Shown here one piece after another: positions 22,766-34,047 of a stretch of 64,000 nucleotides of DNA. Numbering within the stretch: position 1 is the first letter of the stretch; every line of letters starts with the position of its first letter. The notes beneath the pieces are model-generated. The model had not been told where the DNA came from and did not search any database. It was given only the letters and a program-made list of their open reading frames with translations. The DNA lies in the NCBI RefSeq assembly GCF_907164915.1, contig NC_061869.1:22545125-22609124 (forward strand), read 5' to 3'. The position numbers and the translations under genes are program-made. The DNA is from Impatiens glandulifera (Eukaryota > Streptophyta > Magnoliopsida > Ericales > Balsaminaceae).

Positions 22766-23968
22766 ATGGATGATCTTAGAACCCTACTCGAAGGGCTGAC
22801 CCAACAATATGCATCCATGAATACTGCCCTGCAGCAACAACATATGACCGAACAGGCTGCCTTGCACAATGCCTTTCAACAAAATATGGACAGAAGGTAT
22901 GCTGCTGGAAAAAGCTTGACAACCATTGAAAAAGGTGCGTTTAATAATGGTCAAAATCCCCGCACCCGACCCTATAATATTGCTTCTTGCTACCTTCCTC
23001 CAACCCGGCTCACAAATATTGATATTCCTGAATTTGATGGGACTGATTTGGAGGGCTGGCTCTTATTTGCCGAGCAAATATTTAGGGAGAGCAAGACGAA
23101 TGATGCCACAAAGCTGGACATTGTCCGCACTCACTTCTTAAAAGAGGCAAGAACGTGGCATGAATCATATTTGCGGAATCACAACCATATGGAAGTAGTG
23201 ACGTGGCATAAATTCAAGAAAGATCTCTTGCTGCGATTCGGTCGCAGGCCCTTGTACAGCGCCAAACCGCCGCTGCTGCCCACGCCTTGCATTGTTAACA
23301 CGGTCTGGCCGAGCACAAACCGGACGACCGATCCCAAGGAAGACCAGCGCTACACTTGCAATGATAATTGGGAGCCCAATTATAGGTGCAAATCCAGATT
23401 GTTCATGGCCCCATTTAATCATCAAGAAGTCCAAGAACGCATTCAAGAACTCGTCCAAGAATCAGATTTTTATGACCCACCTTTGGTGTTTGAGACAAGG
23501 GACGAACGTGTCATTATCTTGCACACTTTCTCGGTCCAGCAAGGTGCCCCTCGGTCGCGGGTCAATATAATACAAGGCAACCAGCTAGAAAAGGCCTTGG
23601 AAAATCATAATGTTGCTGCCACGGTACAAATAAAGAGCAAAAACGAATGCCAAACTGTTTCACTTGTTTTGGAAGACGCTCCTGAAAATTTCCAAAAAAT
23701 ATTCAAAGGGCTCACCCAGCAACCCAACAACCGAACACCAGCCAGGAAGGTAGTCGGAAGACATGGCTATGTTGTTGAGCATGTGTTGCTGGTCTGGATA
23801 AATGACTGGGCTTGGTTGTTTGAAGACATTCTAGAGTATGCCCGGAAAAAGATGACCCTTTTGCTGCACTTGGCGTGCTGGGCCGAAGGAAGGACTGGCC
23901 GTGGAGCAAGAAGACCGAAGGCTTCTAAGAAATGCGGTCCTAGACTACCGAATTCTTTGAAATATTGA
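22766..23968 (+). CDS. Ty3/gypsy-like gag polyprotein of the non-autonomous element
   Basis: An uninterrupted 400-residue ORF. The N-terminal ~60 residues are Gln-rich and probably coiled coil. Residues ~88-155 match the retrotransposon gag domain (IPEFDGTDLEGWLLFAEQIF, then TWHKFKKDLLLRFG). Around residues 197-212 a piece resembling a zinc knuckle reads YTCNDNWEPNYRCKSR, but the first Cys and the His are replaced, so zinc binding is doubtful. The C-terminal half has no recognised domain and probably comes from internally deleted or frame-shifted pol sequence. As a capsid-type protein it would package RNA, if expressed. An open frame in a short element with near-identical LTRs is consistent with recent activity. 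Confidence 0.75.
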   Translation: MDDLRTLLEGLTQQYASMNTALQQQHMTEQAALHNAFQQNMDRRYAAGKSLTTIEKGAFNNGQNPRTRPYNIASCYLPPTRLTNIDIPEFDGTDLEGWLLFAEQIFRESKTNDATKLDIVRTHFLKEARTWHESYLRNHNHMEVVTWHKFKKDLLLRFGRRPLYSAKPPLLPTPCIVNTVWPSTNRTTDPKEDQRYTCNDNWEPNYRCKSRLFMAPFNHQEVQERIQELVQESDFYDPPLVFETRDERVIILHTFSVQQGAPRSRVNIIQGNQLEKALENHNVAATVQIKSKNECQTVSLVLEDAPENFQKIFKGLTQQPNNRTPARKVVGRHGYVVEHVLLVWINDWAWLFEDILEYARKKMTLLLHLACWAEGRTGRGARRPKASKKCGPRLPNSLKY

Positions 23969-24031
23969 GCATGCGCATTAGAGGCTCTGCAGACCACGGT
24001 CTTTTTCGTCGAGGGCGACAGGGGGAGATAA

Positions 24032-24510
24032 TGCTAGGGTCTAAAATCAAGTCTCGGTCCTAGAATAAATTCCAGCAACCTTTCTCGACACCCGGTCTCG
24101 GTCCTATGGTGCACATGGGCCAGATTTCTGTTTTGTTGTTTTATTATTTTGTTTTGCTTTCATTTTCTACTTTACAAACCGAATTCTGTTATTTTCTAGT
24201 TATTGTTGTAACTGAATATTTTGGGGCAAGACATCACCTATATAAGGCTGATCTTTCTTCCCCAAGGACAATGAATAGAATGATGAAGATGTGACTTCGC
24301 CCCTATTCGTCTATTATTATTATTATTATGGACTGTTTGGTATAGACCAACAGTAATTCTCTTCGCACCCTTGATTCTTCTATCCCTTCCCCCCCAAATT
24401 CTCTACTGAAAACCTTCCGCTGCCATTTGATTGTAGAATTTCCACCGGTCTTATAGATCAAGAACTTGATTCTTGAACCCAAAACACACCTTACGAAACA
24501 AGTCGTAACA
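24032..24510 (+). repeat. 3' LTR of the gag-only element
   Basis: 479 bp, nearly identical to the 5' LTR with scattered substitutions (for example catatg versus cacatg near the start) and one longer tta microsatellite. Confidence 0.93.
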
Positions 24511-25826
24511 GAATGACATGGCATGGTTACGTCTCAATTTTAATTAAATTATGTCTTCATTCTAAACCCGGTTATCTCTTCCCGTTTCTTTCTTTCTCTC
24601 CTGTTCACACAAAGTGATAGCTCAAATCCACATACTCACTAAAAATCATTTTTGATTCATTCTTCGTCCAAAATCATTTTCGATTCATTCTTCGTTCGAT
24701 TCGTTCGTTCTCGCACCTCGTCGTTTATCCCTTATTTCTGACTTCCGCTTTCGACCTAACAAAAATATCCATCCACCGATTTTGCCGCTTCAATGTCTTC
24801 CGGCGCCGACCGATCAGAAAGGTTACTTTTATTTGGTAGACCTATTGTTTCTGTATAGGATCTATTGCTTATAATTGTATTAATCTACTCTTTTTTGGTT
24901 AGGTTGTAATAGAACCAGTTGTATGTTCTACAAATCAGAGTTGAATGTGCCCAAAATCAATTGTAATAGACTCATATATCCTTATTTGTGGAGATGTTAG
25001 TGGAATGGTGAACTCAAGTCACCTTTGTTGATTCATCTATCTTCAATTATTCATCTAACTAGGAAGTTTTTGCGATTAAATTGTAGATAACATTGTTTAT
25101 GGTTTTGAATTCTTGTAAGACTGTTCTTTGTCGGATTGTTTATGTCAACATATTCTATATTGCTTCAGTAATTGGGATTGGAATGATGTAAATAGAGGTC
25201 TTTTGTCTTTTGGGATCATGGGTTCTTATATTATTTTTCTCTGTTGGTCCACCATTAAAAGGTTGATTGATTTGTTGAATGTCCATCATGACGTTAATGT
25301 CCTCGTAATATTTGTAATTTTTTGTTTGTTGATATTGAGGTTAAGGTGCAAATAATGGGTAGTACTTTCCAAGTTTAGTAGTCATGCCAAATATAAGATG
25401 TCTTGTATTCCCCCTTAAGGATCATGTACTTTGCAATGCTATTTATCAATTGGAATCTGGAAAGCTCTACTAACAACAAGTGAGATCGATTTCAAAACAA
25501 AATTATTAAAAAAAAAAATTTATTACTGCTCCACCTTTTAACAATATCTTTTCATCTCTCTTTTGACTTTATCTCTCTTGAGTTTTAACACTTGATATTG
25601 TACGTGCTGATGGTCGGAGCTACATTGAATCCTTCAGATTGACCGACCGATAAAACTACTTAATGCTGACTCCTTCTCTATTATTCAAATCTTGTAGGTC
25701 TGCTTTTATTTCTCAATTTAATAACAATCTCATCTAATATCAAAGGTTTAAGATGAAGTTTAACAATAGTTTTCAATTAATACATAAAAATTGAAGGAGC
25801 ATCATCTTCTCAAACATATCAACACT

Positions 25827-26015
25827 TCAGATTATCAATACATTTGATACACCTTTCAAATCTATACAAAACAAAGAAAAAACAAATGATTTATATAGAA
25901 AATCCACACAAAAGCAGCTAAATCCTTACAATGAATCATTTCAGATTATCAATACATTCGATACACCTTTCAAATATACACAAAACGAACGAAAAAACAA
26001 AGAATTTATACAAAA
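25827..26015. repeat. ~114-bp duplication inside the foldback element
   Basis: tcagattatcaatacat, cgatacacctttcaaat or tgatacacctttcaaat, and acaaaac-aa recur at 25827 and 25941 just inside the right arm. Confidence 0.7.
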
Positions 26016-26418
26016 CAATATATCTACCAAATAAAAGTAACCTTTCTGATCGGTCGGCGCCGGAAGACATTGAAGCGGTAGAATCGGTGGATGAATATTT
26101 CTGTTAGGTCGAAAGCGGAAGTCAGAAATAAGGGATAAACGACGGGTGCGAGAACGAACGAATCGAACGAAGAATGAATCGAAAATGATTTCGGACGAAG
26201 AATGAATCAAAAATGATTTTTAGTGAGTCTAAGGATTTGAGCTATCACTTTGTGTGAACAGGGGAGAAAAAAAGAAACGGGAAGAGATAACCGGGTTTAG
26301 GAGAGAGAAAAAAGTAATGGAAGAATGAAGACAGAATTTAATTAAAATTGACACGTAACCATGCCATGTCATTCCCTATGTTTTTTCCGCCCAAATTTAC
26401 CGCTTTGTATCATTTCCC

Positions 26419-26919
26419 ATTAGTTAAAGATCATAAAATTAAGGAGAATTAAGACGAAAATTCATTGTCTATTTTCTCAAAATGGTCGTCTGATTGAAAC
26501 GAGGAGACCCAAGACAAACATTCCTAGTCTATTTCTTCAAAACCAACTACTAATTGCAACCGCGATACTCAAAACAAAAACTTTCATCATTTACACTCTC
26601 ATAAAAAAAATAGTCTTAACATTATCTAATATTTATTATTGGTCCAATTAACTATACAATCTTTTATAAAAATAAATAAATATATTTGATAAGTTTTATC
26701 AATAGAATTTTGCTTGGTTTGTATTAAGATATTTAAGGTGATTATATTATTCATGTACATAGTGGACAATGTATTTGAATAATATAATCATATTACAATT
26801 TCTATGAGTTTATAACATCAAAATGATTTGGACAACAACCATATTTTAGCGGTGTGATCCTTCTGACAATTCTTCACAATAGCTGGTTATGTCGATTGAC
26901 ATACGTGGAAACCAAATTT
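26419..26919. other. intergenic sequence
   Basis: No gene recognised. Two near-copies of acattcat-gtctattt-tcaaaa (about 26460 and 26520) suggest a small decayed tandem repeat. Confidence 0.35.
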
Positions 26920-27220
26920 TGTTGGGTCTTGGACTCATATTTTATTAAAATTTATATATTGTTACGGGTTTTAAGCGTTTAATGGACTTAAGAGTAGTTT
27001 TTTAGTTTTTTGGCTTTTGATGTACTCCTATAAATAGAGACATTGTAACATAGGGTTACTTGGACAATTATTCCATGGAAAATCAATAGAATGGACGACT
27101 CTCCGAGGATGTAGGCATTGTTGGCTGAACCTCATTATATCTTGTGTTCTTTATTAATCTTTACCACTATATCTCTACATCTTTTTTTATCGTGTGTTTA
27201 GATTAGATTTTTTTCTAACA
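26920..27220 (+). repeat. 5' LTR of the non-coding element
   Basis: Begins TGTTGGGTCTTGG and ends TTTCTAACA; the TATA box ataaatagagac lies near 27031. Confidence 0.85.
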
Positions 27221-29104
27221 AGTGGTATCGGAGCATATTTTGAGAATATTTATTCTAATCTATTTATGAAGATATGATAGAAACCCTAACCACCATTGAA
27301 GAAATTGTTGGATATTTGTGCTTTTGTTGAATATTGTTGATTATTTGAAACAATGATATTGGTTACAGAAGAATTAGCTGCTGTTAAGATTTAAGTCGAA
27401 ATCTTCAATTCCTAGTGAGATATCAACTGTCATTAAAATATTTCTTATTTTGGGTGATGATGTCTTGAGAAGAAGAGAGAAGAAGACAATGCGTCTTTTG
27501 TTCTTCTCGAATGTGCCAATGGGTGCAAGTGACGAAAAGTCGTCGTGTAGACATCGACACCAGAATGAAGAAGATAAATTATATTTTTTTGACTTATTTT
27601 AATTTAGAACATATAGTCTATTAAAATATAAAAGGAAAAAAAAAATATATATTCCATATATATATATATATTATATTATGATATAATATAAAATAAAATA
27701 AAGAGAAGGAGCCAAGAATCTTTGAAGAAGCGGTCAACAATTTAGACTTTTTCAACTAAGACTTTTTCTTAAGTCTCGTTTGATTTCATAAATTAGGTTT
27801 TTAAGACTTATTTAATTCCAATTTTCATTAGTAAAGCCTTGTTTAATTTTAATCAAATTCTCAAAGTTTTGTATGCTTTGATCTTGGATTTGTATTGAGG
27901 CTTATTTGACTTAAATTTCTAAAAGATTGAGATTTGTGACTTATCTACTAAGAGATTTGATATTCGTCAATATGGAGATTGAAAATTGGAGTTGAAAAAG
28001 AAGGTGGAGTGTTTATTCATTGTTATAGGTTATGGAAGATAGTTGATGCAACATGTAAGTGTTTTCTAATTAAAGCGGATGGCTTTAATGTTTGTTTGCA
28101 AGAGTGCGGTTTTGATATGTGTGTATAACGACCGATTTTGGATTTGCATCAAACCTTGTGAGTTGGTTTGTTTGGTAACTTCGGTAAGTGCTGGTGCGAA
28201 GTTGTCAAGTGAGTGTTGATGCATCAAGGATGCTACTAAGAATGATAATTTCTAAGGTATGAGTTGATGGTGCACTAATCATATACTTGGTTTGTTAGAT
28301 TCTTTCTATGTAGGATTTGGCTAGAAGAATGTGGAGAACAAACGATACATCTTCATGCTTGTTGAAAATTAGTTTGAGGTTTTATTATAACCAATTATTG
28401 TCTTGGCATACATGAATGACATTATTTCACTATGTTGAGGGCTTTGACTTGAAGAAATTCTCGGCTAAAATAATTTTGGATAGATTTTTCTTTGGAAAAC
28501 GGTTATTGAAGAAGTCAAAATTAAAAAGAGATGTAGAGAGAAAATCTAGCAGCAGATTTTCGCCTACAGCCGCGCATGGTTTATCAAACTGACGATTGGA
28601 AATTCAAACGGAGTCCGATTACACTGAGATTTTATCGAGAGGGTTGGTAACTCATTCCTCTATATTTTCAACGGTCGGATCAAGGTTTGGACATCTTAAA
28701 GTTTATTTTTCTAGGGCTTAAAGTGTCTACCTATTTTAGTTTTATTTGACTTATTTGGGACAAATTTTTTGTATCTTTTTGGTTATGACATTTTATCTTA
28801 TTGGAAAAGCTAATCAAGATGAAGACGGTGGTGAGATTATGTGCTTTACATTTGACAAAAATATGATCGAGTATGAAAAGTTGTTATCAAAATGATGTTT
28901 ATTGATGATAACATTGTCGACATGTTGATAGGGAAATTCTTCGGGCCAAATTGCAAGAATGCATTGAGTTGGTGGGTGATTAAGGATTGACACAATTCCA
29001 ATTAACACTCAATATGATTAAACGACCAAAAAGAGGAAGACTAGTTAAAGACACTTATAAGTTGAGATGGAGACATCTTAAGAGCCACTCTCAAACGAAT
29101 AAAG

Positions 29105-29370
29105 AAGAAATCGTTGCATTATCTTCTAATGTAAGAAGATAAATAAAACCTTGAGTGAGATTCCTAATCATGAAACAGGGGCTAGATGGGAGACTCAGTT
29201 AATTCGAAGGTGACGATTTTGTTACTTCTTTTGTTCTATCTTAATTGTCTATACATTAAGGATTATAGTTTAGATGAATGAGATGATTGATTTGTCATCT
29301 TATTGATAAATGATTGAGATCTTGAATGAGATTCCTAGTCATGAAAAAGGGGCTAGGTGAGAGGTTTGAT
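29105..29370. repeat. diverged ~180-bp duplication inside the non-coding LTR element
   Basis: gagattcctaatcatgaaacaggggctag (about 29157, split here for length) recurs as gagattcctagtcatgaaaa aggggctagg near 29326, with related flanks. Confidence 0.6.
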
Positions 29371-29659
29371 CAATTCAAATGGAAGGATATTCGATTTCTT
29401 TCAGAGAAACTATAGATGATCATTTGAAGCATTGATGAAGACAACTGAAGAGAGAAAGTGAATCTTGAAATAATATTCTTGGATTGCTAGGCGTTTTTGG
29501 ATTCAAGAAATTAGAAGATTGCAAGCTAATTTGTTCAAGGATAAGTATGAAATTCAAGTTGGTTGAGTATGCAACGTTCAAGTAAGATGGGTGACAAATA
29601 CTTTGTCAGATCTTAAACTAGAGAAAAGAGATTTCGTGATAGCCTAATTTATTTATTAT

Positions 29660-29845
29660 GAAGTAGACGATAAAAGTTCGTCTTGGGTCTTCTCGTTTTC
29701 AATCGATATTTTATTTTGAGGAAGTAGACGATGGAAGTTTATTTTGGGTGTCCTTAGTTTTTGATAGATATTTGATACTGAAAAAGTAGACGATAAAAGT
29801 TTGCCTTGGGTCTATTCGGTATTTTGGTTTCAATCAATTGTTGGA
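29660..29845. repeat. three ~61-bp tandem units inside the non-coding LTR element
   Basis: aagtagacgat-aaagtt recurs at 29661, 29722 and 29784, each followed by ttgggt-t and a ttttcaatcgatatt-like tail. Frames across it are not coding. Confidence 0.75.
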
Positions 29846-30054
29846 CTTGAAAAATAAGACACTCAGTTTGTGGCAAACAATGGTAAAGATTATTTTGACA
29901 TAATAAAGAATTGTTAATTCTAGTTTCCGCATATGTCAACTGGTATGAACAAAGATTGGGAAGAGTTGTTGAATGTCTCTCGTCGTTGAAATAACGTGGT
30001 TACCCAAATTTATTTGGTGTTATAAACTCTATGACTTTAACTTCTAAGGGTTTT

Positions 30055-30260
30055 TGAGCGGAAGTGGAGGTATAATGATTTATCTCGTGAATGGCTCGAG
30101 TAGTGAAGATTGATGTGTGCCTTATAACTTTTTTGATGACGCGATATACGTGATGATGTATATTGTTATTCTTTTAAGGGATATTGAGTGAAAGTGGAGG
30201 TACGGAAAATTATCTCATGAATGTCTCGAGCAAAGGTGAAGATTGAAGTGTTGATCCCAC
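30055..30260. repeat. ~130-bp diverged duplication inside the non-coding LTR element
   Basis: agtggaggta, ttatctcgtgaatg-ctcgag at about 30063 and agtggaggta, ttatctcatgaatgtctcgag at about 30194. Confidence 0.6.
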
Positions 30261-30416
30261 TTATTTCTTGATGGCTTGACTTTTGTCAAGGTGAAGATTG
30301 ATGAGTACAGATCGTGTATTTCCTAAGGGACATGAAATTCGTCAAGGTGGAGATTGTTGAATTTGTAATTTATTCATCACATCCCAATAAGCGCGGTATT
30401 CACCCTAGGTGGAGAT

Positions 30417-30719
30417 TGTTGGGTTTTGGGATTATATTTTATTAGAGTTTATATATTGTAATTGACTTTAAACATTTAATGGGCTTAGGAGTAGTTGTTT
30501 AATTTTTTTGGCTTTTGATAGACTCCTATAAATAGAGACATTGTAACATAGGGTTACTTGAACCATTATTTCATGGAAAATCAATAGAATGGACGACTCC
30601 CCGAGGATGTAGGCATTGCTGGTCGAACCTCGTTATATCTTGTGTTCTTTTATTATTCATTACCACTATATCTCTATATCTTCTTTTATCGTGTATTTAG
30701 ATTAAATTTTTTCTCAACA
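30417..30719 (+). repeat. 3' LTR of the non-coding element
   Basis: Begins TGTTGGGTTTTGG and ends TTCTCAACA. It is clearly diverged from the 5' LTR, which implies an old insertion. Confidence 0.85.
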
Positions 30720-31606
30720 AAATTAACAATTATTTATTACTTCAACATAATTGTTACATTTATTTGTCACAAACATAGTGTGTTCTTCTTTCAGAACAAC
30801 GGTTAACCCGAAAAAACCCTAAATAAATTTTTATTGTCTACTTTCTTAAAACCTTCCACCAATTATAACTATGGGAACTCAAGATGAACTTCCATCATTT
30901 ATTTTATCAAAACTTGTCATGTTCAACATTGTACACGTTTGAAAATCACCCGCCCAATATGTATTTTAAAAAGAAAATAAATAATAAATCATCTTCGATT
31001 TTTAAAATGAAATAATAAATCAATCAGAATTTTTAGAAAAAATGACTTCAAGAGTAGCTACCTAATTTTCTCACCAAATTGAGAAAATAAAAATTAGTGT
31101 ATAAAACAATAACACTTTTAAAAGAAAAAAAATCTTAGGAATTCAGTGTTTAGTTGCACGTGGGGAAGAGCCTTAACACTACGTCTCACGTGCCCATCCC
31201 AAAATAAAGGTCTCTCCTTCGTATATTTTGGCATTATTTTTAAAAATATTTTAGCACTTTAATCAATACCCTATCCGGTCTAAAAATGTTTAATTAGAAA
31301 ACATAAATGTTTGCCTTGAATGATGGATAAAAAAGTGAAAATCAAAAAAATAATTATAAAAAAGAACATTAAATTTGTATGGTCACGCAATAATTTTGTG
31401 AACACAAAAAATTATTTTCATAATTTTTGGGTTTTAAAATTTCAACTGTGGACATAAAAAGAAAATTAAAATTTTGAAATGAGCCAAACGCCTTTAAAAA
31501 AAATATTTTTGTTAAAATTATTATTTTAAAACTTTTTATATTTTTTGAGATTTAAAGGCATTAAAACAAAAAAAATAAAAATAAATCAAACCTATAAAAG
31601 AAATAG
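30720..31606. other. intergenic sequence
   Basis: AT-rich; no gene, RNA or bounded repeat recognised. Confidence 0.4.
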
Positions 31607-31989
31607 AGCTTAAGGGAAAATTTGATCAAATGACCCTAGAAAGAGGGTCATTCTCATATTTAACTTCAAAGATATCAAATTTTATTTTTAACATTTTTTA
31701 TAAAAAATGTCCCTTTTTACCCTTAATAACCTTTTTTTTTCTTTTTCTTCTTCCTTTTCCTTTTCCTTTTCCTTTCCCTTTTCCCCCATTTCTCCTTCCC
31801 ATTTTCTCAACATCTTTCCGGCAATATTGCTCCAGCCCCAGCCAGCCACAGTCGTCGTCCCCCTATCATCCCCGACGACTTTGCTCCATCCCCAGCCGCC
31901 GTTGCTCCCTAGAATCACAAACAGGCCGACTCCCGACAATTGCCAAGCCCCGAAGACACTGAGCCCGACGTTCGCCCAACATTACTGAG

Positions 31990-32160
31990 GTTAGTAATGC
32001 TTAGTTAGTTCTACTTCCTAATGATTTTTCCGTTTTTTGCATGTTGAGTATGAAGTTTTATGGTTTTAGTTTAGGGTTTAGGCTTTAGTTAGGGTTTAGG
32101 GTTGAAATGCTTAGTTAGTTATATTGTTTTGGTTTGAAATGATTTGATCCGAGAAATGTA
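31990..32160. repeat. telomere-like TTTAGGG tract in the MULE TIR
   Basis: TTTAGGG and variants (tttagtttagggttta, ttagggtttagggtt) occur at about 32066-32105; the complement (ccctaacta, ccctaaacc) lies in the right TIR at about 34945-34995. It is part of the TIR, not a telomere. Confidence 0.7.
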
Positions 32161-32182
32161 GTTTAATCTGAATGGTTTGTGA

Positions 32183-32430
32183 ATGAGGCGTGGATCTTGG
32201 GAGTGGGGCGTGGGGGTTGTGCGAAGGGAGTGGGGTAGTGCGTGGGTGGGGCGTGGGTCTTGGGCGTGGGTGGGGCGTGGGCTTGGGCGTGGGTGGGGCG
32301 TGGGCTTGGGCGTGGGTGGGGCGTGGAGCGTGGGCTTGGGCGTGTGCTTGGGCGTGGGTGTGGGCTTGGGCGTGGGCGTGTGCTTGGACGTGGGTGAGGC
32401 GTGGAGCGTGGGCTTGAGTGGGGCGTGGAT
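32183..32430 (+). repeat. G-rich minisatellite (gcgtgggtgg / gcgtgggctt)
   Basis: About 20 copies of a 10-12 base word such as gcgtgggtgg or cgtgggcttg. The right TIR holds a much shorter version (about 34780-34860), so the array grew or shrank after insertion. ORFs over it, rich in Gly/Trp or His/Ala/Pro, are artefacts. Confidence 0.85.
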
Positions 32431-32493
32431 TTAATTGCAATTCAATTGCGTACCACGCAATATGTAAAATGAATTTAATAAATTTATTAATAA

Positions 32494-32498
32494 GCGGG

Positions 32499-32541
<43 letters not shown>
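32494..32541 (+). pseudogene. 5' two-thirds of tRNA-Phe (GAA), captured in the Pack-MULE
   Basis: GCGGGGATAGCTCAGTTGGG onward through GACTGAAGATCTGAAGGTC matches plant tRNA-Phe from position 1 to the variable loop, with anticodon GAA in the loop TGAAGAT. It then stops and is replaced by other sequence, so the T arm and acceptor 3' strand are missing. The inner end of the right TIR (34690-34709) carries the first ~20 bases in reverse (GTGGGGATAGCTGAGTTGGG), so the tRNA piece was part of the TIR. Confidence 0.88.
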
Positions 32542-32542
32542 A

Positions 32543-34047
32543 GTGAAGAGCCATTTGAAGCCAAAAACTGCCGATGGTAAATTGCAACAGTGGTTCAAAG
32601 AAGACCTTTCAGGTACTATCATTCATCCTTGTGCTTCAATTCCTAAAATTTCCTTGTTCAATTATTCTCTGTGAGTATTGTCTATAGACCTAGTTCAGTA
32701 TCAGTTTTTTTAACAATTCATCAAGTATTTAAAATGTGGGAGATTTTGAGGATATGTTTTTTATGGTAAAAAAAGTCTTAAAAGAGGGGTTTTTTTTTTT
32801 TAAATAAATATGAGATATTTAATACTTGTTGATTGATGAATTGAGTCATGTAATTATGGGAAAATAGATGAAATCATGTTTGATTATAGTTGGGGGTTTT
32901 GAAAAACCCAACGGAACAAGTGAACTTTCTTTCTCTTTGTAATATTTATTTTCCATGGTCCCGATTGTAACCGGCCATAACTTACTTAGTTCTAGACGCC
33001 ACCTTCTTGGTAATATTTTATGCCATGAATTTGAAATACATGTAAATTGATCTACTATATTTGCCTTATGCAAGTGGTTATCGTGGAAATATCAAACTAG
33101 GCTCATTCCAATGCCTCATTTTCCTTTTCAAGAATTATTTACTCCATTGGGGTAATTGTAGGTTGGGTTGTTGATCTCAAGAAAAGCTTATTTATGTTTA
33201 TGTAAGTAGTTTTATCAATAATTAGTGTATACACTTCTTATTTTGTCTTTATATTGTAGTCTCCTTGGTATTAATTAGCTCAATCAATGACCCTAAAAAG
33301 GAACTCTTTGGGTCATATCTGGTTTGAGTCATCTCATTTGGGGTTGAGTATCTCAAATTTCATCCCAAAATTTAGTGTTCACTACAGATTTTGGCCAAAA
33401 TTCTGGCATGTATGTGTCTGTTGTGCCATCAATCCTCAAAGTATTAGTTTGGCATGACTAGTTTTGAAGCCATTGCTCATCAACATATAAATACTTACTG
33501 AGAAAACTCATGAATATTTATCTTCTAAACTCCACTTAATAAACTGGCTTTGGGTTAATTTTGCTTTGTTTGCTGGTTTCCTCCCTCCCTTTACATGAAT
33601 AGTCTTAACGCAAACTTTTGACTGGTTGAATTGTAGCAGGGCCTTTGTTGAGTTCTGGAATGTGCAAAGAAGTTTTCCAGTATGATGCAGCTCCAGTCCC
33701 GGGTGCCATGGTTAATCCTGCTAGCTCTGTTGTAAATACTTCTTCTTCGTCCACAGGCTACAGCCATAACAACTCCAAACAGCTTGAGACATTGCATAAT
33801 AAGAGAATTCTCCTCAGTAGTACTGTTCCTATTCCCCTCTTAGAGACTAACAACAACATTACTAACATAATGAAAGAACCAAACATGGGTTTCAATTCGA
33901 ACACGACAATGGTGGTGTCTGTGCTTGTCAACCTTTGGGAGTCCGCCAATGCAGAAGGATTCAAGACCCAATTTCGGATATTTGTTGTAGTGTTGAAGGA
34001 CAGTGTTAAAGCACATCACCTATTCCTGTATTCTTCCATATTTCAAG
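32543..34047 (+). pseudogene. captured two-exon fragment of an unknown plant gene
   Basis: Exon-like segments 32543-32612 (VKSHLKPKTADGK...WFKEDLS) and 33640-34047 (GPLLSSGMCKEVFQYDAA... to ...LYSSIF) have a GT donor and AG acceptor with matching phase, joining through a split Gly codon. The second segment stays open for about 135 codons. The Ser/Asn-rich middle and a hydrophobic RIFVVVLKDSV stretch look like a real plant protein, but I cannot name the family. There is no start codon of its own and the end runs into the element, so it is called a captured fragment. It might be transcribed from the TIR. Confidence 0.6.

Larger units (their letters stand above)
22234..24510 (+). mobile_element. 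non-autonomous gag-only LTR retrotransposon (TR-GAG-like)
   Basis: A complete LTR element of 2,277 bp: 5' LTR 22234-22709 and 3' LTR 24032-24510, both TG...CA and nearly identical, flanked by the 5-bp duplication GAATG (22229-22233 and 24511-24515). The primer-binding site TGGTATCAGAGCA begins at 22714 (initiator tRNA-Met type). A purine tract cagggggagata precedes the 3' LTR. The only coding region is a gag-like ORF; protease, reverse transcriptase, RNase H and integrase are absent. This architecture matches TR-GAG elements, which move using enzymes from related Ty3/gypsy elements. Near-identical LTRs suggest recent insertion. Confidence 0.93.
22186..26418. mobile_element. long-TIR foldback (MULE-like) element, split by an LTR element
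   Basis: The left end (22186-22233, resuming at 24516-24847) and the right end (26016-26418) are inverted copies about 380-400 bp long. They start GAGAAATGATACAGAGCGG and GGGAAATGATACAAAGCGG and run in parallel through an AACCCGGTTATCTC-like tract, a catttt-gattcattctt tract and a cggcgccgacc tract. The ~1.17 kb between the arms shows no transposase. The length and G-start suggest a MULE, but no 9-bp target duplication is visible (left ttttcaaaa, right attagttaa), so the class is not proved. The gag-only LTR element inserted in the left arm with TSD GAATG and is therefore younger. Confidence 0.75.
26920..30719 (+). mobile_element. non-coding LTR retrotransposon (LARD-like), decayed
   Basis: LTRs 26920-27220 and 30417-30719 (about 300 bp, TGTTGGG...AACA) align along their length with many substitutions. 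The 5' LTR is followed by TGGTATCGGAGC (27223), one change from the initiator-Met PBS. The 3' LTR is preceded by the purine-rich aggtggagatt. The LTRs contain ctcctataaatagagac, a good TATA box. AAATT occurs within one base of both outer ends as a possible target duplication. The 3.2 kb interior has no recognisable gag or pol, only stop-filled frames and internal repeats, so it was either never coding or is badly decayed. Confidence 0.82.

Noticed and set aside
24303..24524. Minus-strand frame across the 3' LTR
   Set aside because: It lies wholly in the LTR and its boundary and shows no domain.
32060..32110. Interstitial telomere
   Set aside because: Only a few imperfect TTTAGGG words, and the tract is duplicated as part of a MULE TIR.
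32111..32440. Frames rich in Gly/Trp (+) or His/Ala/Pro (-)
   Set aside because: Artefacts of the G-rich minisatellite; the array differs between the two TIR arms, so it is not conserved coding sequence.
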